Below, in pieces: positions 1 through 10,100 of a DNA stretch of 64,000 bases; the stretch's first letter is position 1, and every line of letters starts with the position of its first letter. The position numbers were made by a program, and so were the translations under genes. Under the pieces are notes generated by a model. It was given only the letters and a program-made list of their open reading frames with translations. It searched no databases and was not told the DNA's origin. Source of the DNA: Scortum barcoo (Eukaryota > Chordata > Actinopteri > Centrarchiformes > Terapontidae); NCBI GenBank assembly GCA_023238725.1, contig CM041546.1, positions 19,273,992 through 19,337,991 on the forward strand, read 5' to 3'.

Positions 1-258
1 ACACCTCTCAGCCACAGGATCTGGCGGCACTCAAACTCCATCGGCAAGAAGGCATCTCTGATTAGCGCGGTGAGGTCGGCGTGCCAAATCACCGCTCAGG
101 AGGACAGCTACAGATCTGGACAGGGCTGGTACAACGCCATTTATCTGGGCGCAGTGTTTCAGCTGAATAAAGGAGACAGACTCTGGACGGAAACCAACCA
201 GCTTTCAGAGCTGGAGACTGACGACGGCAGGACATTCTTTGGTGTGTTTGCACTTTGA
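1..258 (+). CDS. tnfa: TNF-alpha, last coding exon (5' truncated by window edge)
   Basis: Frame 1 is open from the first base to the TGA at 256-258 and encodes about 85 residues. They match the C-terminal part of the TNF homology domain of teleost TNF-alpha: RIWRHSNSIGKK, then a conserved Cys in VRSACQ, then GWYNAIYLGAVFQL, and the typical fish ending TFFGVFAL. TNF-alpha is a trimeric pro-inflammatory cytokine, made as a type II membrane protein and shed. This exon carries the last beta strands of the jelly-roll fold that build the trimer interface. The N-terminal cytoplasmic and transmembrane parts and the earlier exons lie left of the window. The C-terminal motif favours TNF-alpha over the neighbouring fish paralogue TNF-N, but one exon does not fully exclude a second TNF-alpha copy. 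Confidence 0.93.
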   Translation, partial: TPLSHRIWRHSNSIGKKASLISAVRSACQITAQEDSYRSGQGWYNAIYLGAVFQLNKGDRLWTETNQLSELETDDGRTFFGVFAL

Positions 259-651
259 AATGAGTCTTTGCTGCAATACTAACTGAGAAGATACAAAACT
301 CCTCATAGCGCCATACAATTTAGATTTCTTTTAAATGTTATGTATTTATAATGTTATTTTTAATTATTATTCATCTTCACGGTGATGTAGAAGTGTTTAA
401 ATCTCAATGGAGATCAAGCTTTTAGCCGAACAGGCGCTGCTGATGTTTTGAAGATCTTATAAACTGTAACAGTTTGCAACATTATTTCTCTTTTAGGCAC
501 TTTTTGTACATTATTTATGCTGACCTGAGATTGCAGTAGGCTGGACTTTCTCTGCTGTATCAGATGACAACATAGATCTTCACTGGAGGGTTTAGGTTCA
601 AGGATTATGAGGATTATGTATAGAACTAACATTGTGTATTGTTACAACCTG

Positions 652-680
652 TATGTATTTATTTTTATTTATTTATATTT
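652..680 (+). promoter_or_regulatory. AU-rich mRNA instability element in TNF 3' UTR
   Basis: Three ATTTA pentamers lie at 657-661, 667-671 and 671-675, two of them overlapping, with a TTATTTATT nonamer at 665-673. Clustered elements of this kind in TNF mRNA are bound by tristetraprolin- and HuR-type proteins and cause rapid decay and translational control. Function here is inferred from motif and position. Confidence 0.8.
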
Positions 681-740
681 AAATTGTTTGGATTATTTGT
701 TGAAGATTATATTTATACACTTTATGTGCACATAAACTTA

Positions 741-746
741 ATTAAA
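741..746 (+). terminator. TNF poly(A) signal (ATTAAA)
   Basis: An ATTAAA hexamer, the most common variant signal, is followed about 20 nt later by a GT-rich stretch (agttgtgtcac, from 768). It is the last good signal before the sequence changes character. Confidence 0.65.
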
Positions 747-769
747 AAGCCAAAAATAACACAAAAAGT

Positions 770-1960
770 TGTGTCACTACAACAAATGAGCTCATTTCAT
801 AGCTGAGATACCAAATAAAAATTTGCAGCTGAGTTGGCAAACAGCCCCAGCCAGCCAGGGCAGGAACTCTCTCACACACACACCCACACACCCACACACT
901 GTTACACTGCACTGTGGCAGCCTGGCCTATTATTTGGCTAAAGTTGCTATGAAATTTCTCCACAGCCAGCAAATACTTCCTCTCTTAGATCAGACAAGAT
1001 GAGGGGAATTTCCTACTTTTTTGCGTCTTGCTAAGTGCTGTGTCAGGTGGAGGCCCACAGAAGCCTCAGCCCAGAGCGGGTTTTCCCCACAGCCCCCCCC
1101 CACTCTCTCTCCCACACATTCACACACACGCTACAACCTACGCTACCACCAACCCCTTCCCTCTATCACCACATACCTCAGCTTCAGTCAGCTGGAAAGA
1201 AACATGACGAGTGGGATTGTGTGTGTGTGTGTGTGTGTATGTATGTGATTGCACTGTGTATGCGACACATTCAGTGTGTATGAGAGTGTGTGAATAGTGG
1301 GATCACAGGACTGCAGCACAGCTGGTTTTGTCACAATGTCACCCAAAAACACACATTACACAAATATCGGATGTACCCGGGAGCAATTATTCTCCATGAG
1401 TGTCTTCTTATCCACAAACATCCACTTATTGTCTCAGCAACGAGGTTCCCACTGGCCTTCGCGGCTGGTCATTGTGTTGAAAACCACTTCCCACTTTCGA
1501 TTAATGATCTCTTCCTCCGGGTTTATTTGCTCTTTGACTCCCGCAGACCAACCTGCAGACCAACCTGCGGGAGCGACTGACAAATACACTCAACCTGGCA
1601 GGGTTAATTGCTCAAAAGGTCACAGTGAGTCAGAAAAAGCAATAAATAACTGGTGACATCTAGTGGATGATGTAAACAAGCTTGGCTGTGTGATTCACAG
1701 GATGTCGGGACTCAAGATTAGGGAGCTGTTTGGAAAATGGTTCCTGTGTTTGTTTGTTTTTTTGTTGTGGGAATTATAGTTTTAATTATCAAATAGGATC
1801 TAGCATTACGTGAGCCGGAAAACGCTGGTGAAAAAGCCGAAAAAGTACATTTAAACTCCCAGGTAATTAAAGTTTCAGATTCATTCAACGGTGTAGTGTT
1901 TGGGAAATTATGATTCATTTAACCTGTACTTCCACTGATTCAAAATGTATCACAAAAACA
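770..1960. other. Intergenic spacer between convergent tnfa and gabbr1
   Basis: No coding exon is recognised here. It holds a CA-rich patch near 871-900, a GT microsatellite at 1217-1238 and a small stem-loop built on a 12-bp tandem duplication at 1538-1573. The two genes meet tail to tail across this stretch. Confidence 0.7.
1217..1238. repeat. GT dinucleotide microsatellite
   Basis: An uninterrupted run of about 11 GT units lies in the intergenic spacer. Confidence 0.9.
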
Positions 1961-1988
1961 CAAAAATACCCAATGAAAAAACAATTAT

Positions 1989-1994
1989 TTTATT
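1989..1994 (-). terminator. gabbr1 poly(A) signal (AATAAA on - strand)
   Basis: The - strand reads ATAAATAAAATAATTG, then a T- and GT-rich downstream element over about 1984-1945. This is the arrangement expected at a cleavage site. It is the strongest candidate downstream of the gabbr1 stop codon. Earlier AATAAA-like sites, such as near 2932, could be used alternatively. Confidence 0.65.
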
Positions 1995-3834
1995 TATGGT
2001 ACTCACATATTTGCATACACATACTCTGAAATATATAACATATATATAGAACATTTAAGATCTTAGATATAGTGAATACAAATATCCCCAAATCCATATA
2101 TATTGTCATATATGTGCAAGATAATAGAACATCCTAAATTATTTCTGCATTCATATGTTACACTATCTGATCCAGGTACTGTACAGTTAATAAATATGGC
2201 CTATTTCATTCATTTATGTCCTGTGACTGTCCTTCTCCATACCCTGAGCTAAAATGTATTAGTATAACAGCAACATAAAGTGGAATAACCATAGTTTGTT
2301 CAGTTTAAAGTGCACACTGAAATATATATATTTAAAAATATTAGACAAAGTATTGTTTTACCTGCTGATAAAGCTGCTCAGGTATCATTGCTTTATAAAA
2401 TCTGGAAATAGCCCATGAATGAAATAGTACATCCAGATTAACTGCTGAATAAATACAGTATGTCACGTTACTTTACATATATCCATCTTTGATACAATTA
2501 CAATTTATCCAAAGGCAAAATGGGAAAGAAAAATACAAAAAAAAAATTAGCATCCATCCAGATTGTCTGTTATGGGAGAACATAAAAAAAAACATATTTT
2601 TTAAATAAAAAGGCTTATAAGAATGACATGTAACATATTCACATGTATAAAATGTTGAAGATAAAACTGTGCTTTCTCTGAATATCTACAGAAATAGCCG
2701 TCGTAGAAGCCCCACATCTCACCGCACTGCTGCTATAGAAATATAAATTGGCTTTCATTTTCAGTAGACAGAAAGTACAAATTATTCTTGTGGCAAGCTG
2801 AAAGTTGGAGTTTACCAGTTCTGCATTTCTAACATCCCAAATCGTTACAAAGTGTGACAATCAGCTGCAGTGACTGTGGCTGCAGCAGCAGCCGGTGATA
2901 TCTGCAAAATACATCAGACGCAGGATGAGGGATTTATTTGATGGCTACTAATGTACCCTACTGCTAAACAGACAACACAACTCTCAAAATTATACATCGT
3001 AAAACATTATTTCAAATGGCAAAACTATCAAAATCGTCCTTGTACATGAGCAACTTGGATCATTTTCTCCTCTAATCTTCGTACACCAGCAGAGGATTTT
3101 TAAGATGCAGTGTGCTTGAATACACAGTCCGGACAACAGACATCCATACATGCCAAACACCTCCCCTTTTATATTATGGCTATTTAATAATGCACATGAT
3201 CACTTTTCAGTGAAACCAGTATTCCACACAGTCGAGCTCTTCAGAGGAAACACTGAAAAAAAAAAACTGTACAATGCTTTGTCCCTTTGTAAGTTTCAGT
3301 TTTCATGACTCTCCTGAAAAGTAAAGAAATAATCGAACAACACCTCCATGACAAAACAGAGCAGATATTACAAGAACAATATAAATCACTATGGTATGTG
3401 CTTGCCTAGTCAACAAACTCGAGAGACGAAAGGTGGAGACGAAATAGCAAAGACACTAACACAAACGTTTCCTTTTGAGATCTTCAACGCGGCGTCTCCA
3501 CAACGGAACGAGATAACGGATGAGGGGGAGGAATGGTTAAGAGATCTGGATCTGTTCACTTGACCCGTGAAAAGACCTCGAGTGCTGCTCAGTCTGAGAT
3601 GTGCCGTCGCCGCGTTGCCGCTGGGTTGAACAGAGTGAGATCAAAACTGTGAGGGCGGGTGTTACCTGCGTGACTCTCCCCGAAGCTGCCAAGTGTAAAG
3701 CACTCCCGTGTACTTATTTGTGCTTCCACGCCACATTGAAAAATAGTGTCACTACACCGCTGTGCTCATCGCCGATATAAGTGAAAGTCACAGTGACTCC
3801 TTGTGTTTTGTGTCCCACGTGTGCATTGTGCGAC

Positions 3835-3888
3835 TGCCCCCCCCCCACCGTTCCCTCCCCTCCCCTCCCTTTCCCTCCCCTTCCCATG
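3835..3888 (-). promoter_or_regulatory. G-quadruplex-prone tract at start of gabbr1 3' UTR
   Basis: Seven or more runs of three or more G, separated by one to three bases, lie on the transcribed (-) sense a few nucleotides after the stop codon, ending in a run of ten G. The sequence satisfies the usual G3+N1-7 quadruplex pattern several times over. A role in RNA stability or neurite localisation is inference only. Confidence 0.6.
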
Positions 3889-3894
3889 CCTCGC

Positions 3895-4179
3895 CTATTT
3901 ATACAGCAGTGGGATCTGGCTGTTGTGACAGTGATTACGGCTCATCTTGCTGTCAGCCGGGTAGAGGTTGGAGGAGTTGGAGAAGGACGGCGGGAGGGAG
4001 TGATTGTCCGTGGTAGGGTTGGGATAGCCGGGCGGGGGAAGCAGAGACTTGGGATCGGGCTGGGATGAGGGCGGCGGGGCGTTGTGGTTCTGATTCTGGC
4101 CCGTGGAGGGTCGGCGGCGGTTGCGCAGAGCCTGTCGCTCAGCCAGTTGGTTGCGGAGCGCCGACACCCTCTCTTCTTT
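3895..4179 (-). CDS. gabbr1: gabbr1 last coding exon: coiled-coil end, ER-retention motif, C-terminus
   Basis: The acceptor is ctgtag before AAAGAAGAG, and the exon encodes 94 residues to a TAG stop. It begins KEERVSALRNQL, the last heptads of the coiled coil that pairs with subunit 2. It then carries RNRRRP, aligned with the human RSRR ER-retention signal that masks unassembled subunit 1. The Pro/Asn/Ser-rich tail differs from mammals and is longer, but it ends in the conserved LLYK. Phase 0 in. Confidence 0.95.
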   Translation of the reverse strand, partial: KEERVSALRNQLAERQALRNRRRPSTGQNQNHNAPPPSSQPDPKSLLPPPGYPNPTTDNHSLPPSFSNSSNLYPADSKMSRNHCHNSQIPLLYK

Positions 4180-7100
4180 CTACAGACACAACGAGAGCAG
4201 AGTGAGACTGTTGTAGAGCAAGTTAAAATAATGTAAGAGTAACAGCAACTTTAATCCCCCTAATTCTAAGCATTTATTAGGATTTACAGTGGTAATGGAA
4301 CGATTAGTCAATAAATCCTTTGAAACAAAAATTAATTGGCAATTATTTTCATAGTCAGTTAATTGGTTCAGTAATTTCTCAAACAGCAATGTCAAACATT
4401 TGCTGGTTTCCAGTTTCTCAATTGTGAGGATTTGCAGCTTTCTCTGGTCAAATATCTTTGGGCTTCGGACTATCAGTTGGAAAAAAAAACAACATTTGAA
4501 GATGTCACTTAAGGCTTGGGGAAACTATGATGAGCATTTTTCACAATTCCTTTAGTATTTTATGGACTTAACAATTAGTTGATGTACCATGAAAATAATC
4601 TGCACATTAATATATGGTGAAAATAATTGTTAATTATGGCTGTAATAAACAGTATATAACATACACTACAGGCCAAAAGTTTGGAAGCAAGATCAAATTT
4701 GTATCCTTCTTTTCTCAACGTACAAATCTGTACTCTTGTTCGTTTACTCAGTTGCTTCTTTCTAGCCATTTCTGTGGTAGGTTTGTCAGAGATCTTGAAC
4801 GCAGTTGAGATTTATTGGGATTTTTGTATGCAGACTCTCAAAAGCCAAAGAGTTAAAGTGAATAATGCAAACTGTGATTTGTTTTTTTTACTTTTGCACT
4901 GAAGTTGTGACTCTTGCAAATCTTCTCGACCCTAAAACTAAGCCCTTCTTTTCTTTTGTTGACATTTATTCAGCAGTGGTCTGATAACATCAATGTATAC
5001 CTAAAGGTAAATTGAGGAAAATGGTGCATATCAATGAAAGCAAAGTCTGATCATGCAGTAAATACATCCCAAAATACATATAACTCATGCTGGTTTTTAA
5101 GAAAGGCATTGTGAACAGAAATTTGAAGTTGCTTCCAAACTTTTGGCCTGTAGTGTATATGGGATTCATCATACACTGTAATGTTGCTGTAAGCAGATGA
5201 AAGTGTTTATTAATGTGTTTGTATATAATGCGCTTATATGTAGGCTGCTGTATAAACAGATGATGAATTGACAATTTAGTGTATAGTTAAACAGCTGTAA
5301 TAATGTTAAGTGTGAATTTGCAGGATAAGATGCTGTATATGTATATGTAGACAACTACATTATAGTCTGTATTTGTATGTCACAGTGCTGTGTCTTATTA
5401 TTGTTCCTGTTCTCTTTTTTCTTACTTTATATAGCATTCTCCATTTCCAAGGACCACACACACAAATAAAAAATACAGCCAGTACATTATACTGTACATA
5501 CTGACTATCGGTACAATGAGTGCAAATATACATCAATATGTATGACCTACATGTCCAGGAATATATGTATTATACAACACCTGCCTCCAGGATGAACTAA
5601 AATGTGAACTAAGACAGAAACGTACATTAAGTGTCAGGCATTTGCAGGTGTATATTAATGTAACGTATGTGATGTCGTCACCTCCTGAATGATCTTTTGC
5701 AGCTCCCTGTTCTCTCTCTCCAGCTGCCTGGACTTCTCCTCGTCGTTGTTGTTGGTGGACGAGCCGGTCTTCAGAGTGTCCTGCTGCTCTGACTGCCACT
5801 CGCCGCGGGTGATGAGACGCCGCATCTGGACGCCACGGGAGGAACAGGAAGTCAGTCAAAGAACAAAATCAGGCCGGAGAGTGCAGTATGCTGAATGAAT
5901 AATGCATGCAATTGAGAGCACCTGATGGGAATGCATTTTTAATATTTGCAGCCCGTGTCTGAAGGCTGTGAATGTTTTCATCACCAAAGTCAATGTTAAG
6001 GGGTTGTAACAGTCGCTGCTATGCGGTTTCTGCTCTGAGCTCCCAGAAATAGCCAGACAATCAAACAGTGGGGATGATACTGTGATGTTTTGTTTTTTTC
6101 TTGGATTTTCAGTTAATGATAATCTGTAGGTGGCACCCTTTCCTCTGTCTGCACTGCAGCAGTGCTCATGTGCAATATCCAACTCTTCTTCTTTTTATCC
6201 AAAACAGTCGATTAAAGCTGGCAGTCGTAAAATGTCTCACTTTGTTTGTGCCAGCGTATTTTTGTTAGTTTGTTATAGCTTATACGTTACAGTAACTAAC
6301 TATATGGGAAGAGCTCCTATTAATACCGCAAAGGTAAAATTTGAGAATTCATTCAAGTAACCTTCTTAGTTACAGTCACAAGCAGTCCAGTATTGCAGTG
6401 ATGTCAAACATTAAAGCATGTTTTCAAAATGCATATAACAATGATAAGTTTTAAAAGTGTGTCATTTTCATGCAGCATACAGTGCAGGCTGGACTGTCTG
6501 AGACTATCATGCTTGACCTTTGGTTTTACTGAGTGTACTTTTCAACGTGGACAGCGGTTCAGTATGTAGTCAGTAACGAATCAGAGCACCTTGGGTACGA
6601 AAAGCACCACCAGAGTGATGTAGGCAGAGAAGACGATTGCTAGAGAGGCAAAGGCGAAGGAGGCGTCCTGCTGCGAAGACAGGATCATAGTCACCGGAGC
6701 CGTGATCAGGCACAACACCTGCAGGAAGAGAGAGAAAGACAGAAATGGAAAGAGAGAAAGAGGGAGAGTGAGAGTGTGGTTTTAAAAAAAGCGAGGCAGG
6801 AGGGGATAGAGGAGAGGAGGTGGAGAATAAAGCAGAGTGTGAGAGCGAGAGAGAGTGAGAGGGGAGGAAAATCACATCCATAAAAGCATTAGGCATCTGT
6901 TTATCATTCCGGGGAGGGCTCCCATGTGAAAACAGCATTAAAAAGTCATGACTGAAGTGGCAACAGCACGCTGACATTCACCACATTGTCATCTCATCAG
7001 GGCCTGGAGCTCACAGCTTAGCAAAGAGGAAGGAGGTCCCTTTACAGACACCATTAACTATTGACATCATCATAAAACTGAAATGCGTATATCATAACAT

Positions 7101-10100
7101 AAAATAATAAAATGGAACCATGTGATGAAACGAGCAGGCAAGCTGCATTTAAAGCTCTCATAAATAACCACGACCGATGATCAATGATAAATCCTCTCCT
7201 TGAAAGAGGAGGCGAGATCAATCCATTTACTAATTACATATCCACAAAGTATAAGCAGATAAATGTTTTCTCATTAAGATGCTTCCTCTTTTCATTTATT
7301 AATGGGAATGCGGGCCCGCACAGGAAATTTGGGCAAAATGGCTGTTAAAGGCTAAAACGAAAATAAAAAGAAATGTTTGCCTGCTCTTGATCAAAACAGA
7401 AAAACTCCTCTGGCAGTCACAGTGACAGAAACCACTTTTTTCCAGACATTTTACATCAATTACAAAGTTACCCTGTGTCAAGAGTGTCAGGAAATGGCAG
7501 CGACTATTTGTCTAAAGTGGCTAAAGTGAACATAATGGTAGCTATTTCAGTGTAAAGTGCATCCTAGGTGCCTCTGTTTAAGATGATTCACTTGCTATTA
7601 ACAGCCACTGAAAATGTTTATGACTGACGGCAGCATTTACCATCGTACTTTAGTGGCTAAATGGGAACATTTTTATTCCTATTGTTGCCATAGGGCAAGG
7701 TAACAGCTCCATACCAAATGTTGTGTATGTGATCTCTGCCTTCCACGCACAAAGATAAAGCGTAACCCACACTGCACGTAGATTTCTATCCATATATATG
7801 GTCAGTACTAAAGCTAAAGTACAAAGCACTCAGCTACAAAACGAACCTTTACGCTTGAGCTGCTTGAGACTGCAGCACAATAAAAGTTTGTGATGCACCC
7901 TTTCACACTTTATTGATTTTGTTTAACATTTATTTCACCAGGAAGTCCCACTGTGAACAAGTTTTCATTTCATAATGGAGACCTGAGATATGACTCTTAG
8001 TATCATAGCACCGCAGGCACTATAAGCATCCAAATTTATGATTCATACAAGACAGCAGCTTGTGCTGGCAGTATAATGATTTGGACGGAAATGCGTCCTG
8101 GGATCTGCATTTCAGAGAATAAAATCTCCAGACGTACTTGTGGAAAAGCTTGAATATTTTATACACAAGCCTGTTTCTGTGTCTCGTAACACTACAACCA
8201 ATCATTATGCCAACACGTACTTTTTAGTATTTTATACAAGATCATCAATTTGTGATGTTCAGCACGTCCCAAAGGTTTCCTTAAGAGAGATTTATATTCA
8301 TTTATATTCCGCTGTGCCCACAATGGACTTTTTGTGATCGATGGGAAATGTTGAAACAATATCACTTTTACACTTCATTGTAGTGCACAGGCAGTGTTTC
8401 AGTGTAATGTTCTGTCACGTTTCGCCAGTTATCTACTCAAATGAGGATAAAACGCCACAGACGCATTAAAGTAGTATCGGGTTATCTATGAATCCCATTA
8501 ACTTTTATAAACTGTTTAGCAGTCCCTTAAGAATGCAGCTTTTAAGCCCACGCAGTTGAAACGTCTTGACGCACTGGTCAGTTGCTTGTTTTGCACTGAA
8601 ATGAGCAGGAAAGTGGCTCCCGGAGGCCAGAAATCTCAGCACCAGACAAAGTAATCATTGGGTCACTGGCATTGATTAACTCTCCACAGATATACTACAG
8701 CCATTTCGCGCTATGGGGCAATAAAAATTTGCCCCATAGCGCTTATTGCCACTTTAATGTCATTCAGCCTGCTGTAGAGCGGTCTTTGCCAAAAAAGCAA
8801 AACAACAGAAAGCAGCCAGAAACAGGAGTTCGGGGGTGATGGTGTCGTTTCTTTTTGGACTCACAGCAACGTTGTAAATAGCCATCCCCACGGCCCGATG
8901 GTCATTGATCTTTTCTGTGGAGACAGACTTGGTCTCGTAAGCCAGAAAAATGCCCAGCAGCAGCAGCAGACCCTTGTAGCCATAAACCACACCTACGGAA
9001 AGGAAGACAGAAACAGTGAGAGAGTGCAGGCAGAGGAGTGAATGGGTGTGTTTGCATGATCAACAAGATGATTTATGCAGTGATGTATGGAAACAAATGG
9101 AGGGCAAATGTTTTTGAAGGACATGGAAAGCTAAAATCTGAAAATTAAAGCAGAAGAACTGACCCCCCCTCCAAAAAAGTACATATTTGTTTTTGATGCA
9201 TGGGGAGCATAATCAAAATTAAACATCAGAGCTTCTCCAACCTTCCCAAACACCTGTTAAGTGTTCTTAATACTATTTTGGATCGAGATAACAGCCAGGA
9301 GGAGCCTTTGAAGAAACACAAACAGTGGCTTGTCTTTAACCTGCACACTCATTTGCTATCACCTCCTTAATGAATATCAGGGTCACTCCGTCGATCTTAC
9401 ATTCTTAATTTGTGCCGAGGCTCTGATGGCAGCTCTCTAAAGTCTGAGATGACGTGTGGTTAAATCACCCAGATTGGGTTCGGAGATTTGCAGAATTTAT
9501 AACAGAGAGCCCTCAGTTTTCCGGGCATTGATCGCACAGGTTGGGTTGCATTATGGGGATTTGAAGCTCTTTTGTTTATTTTTTTGGAGATTGACCCTAC
9601 TATGTACTTAAAGTCAGGATATCTCTGCCTCTGCTGCAACAATTTTCACCTCTCTTTTTGAGGGGTGGTGGTGGCAGTGTCGGTCGGAATAGCTTAAAAA
9701 CTACTGGTTAGGCTGCCATGAAATTTGGTACAGGCATTCACACAAACTGGAAACCTTGGTGATCCTCTAACTTTTCATCCAGCACCGCCATCAAGTGCCT
9801 GCAAAACTCCCATCAGACTAAGCCGTACTTTTGTGAATTTAGTGGTTATTATCAAATGTTAGCAAGCTTACACACAAAACTAAAAAGGTGAACATGGTAA
9901 TCACTATACCTGCATATCATCATATTAGCACTGTCATTGTGGGTATGCTGACGTTAACATTTAAGAAGTAGCATGACTGTTACTATTTTGCAACATCTCA
10001 CAAGTCCCACAAATTTAGTACTAAATCAAGTTTAACTTTATCTTTTCTTTGGCTTTAAAACAAAAAAAAACAAGGGATCATGGGATCATGTAAATTGCTT

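Larger units (their letters stand above)
259..765 (+). other. tnfa: TNF-alpha 3' UTR
   Basis: AT-rich non-coding sequence follows the TNF stop codon and runs to about 20 nt past an ATTAAA poly(A) signal. It contains one isolated ATTTA at 344-348 and a dense AU-rich element at 652-680. The end is inferred from the signal and is approximate. Confidence 0.75.
1965..3894 (-). other. gabbr1: gabbr1 3' UTR
   Basis: About 1.9 kb of non-coding sequence runs from the stop codon to the best poly(A) signal. It opens with a very G-rich tract (3835-3888) and then becomes AT-rich towards 2.6-2.0 kb. I see no competing gene. Length and boundary are inferred from the poly(A) signal only. Confidence 0.7.
4180..5681 (-). 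other. Intron before the last exon
   Basis: It holds a copy of a common teleost interspersed repeat (4289-4614) and a 492-bp Tc1-like deletion element (4664-5155), both described separately. The rest (5160-5680) is AT-rich with nothing recognised. Confidence 0.85.

Noticed and set aside
4575..4769. 64-codon frame starting MARKKQLSKRT as a real gene
   Set aside because: Only the first 24 codons are transposase-like. The rest is the terminal inverted repeat and flanking DNA.
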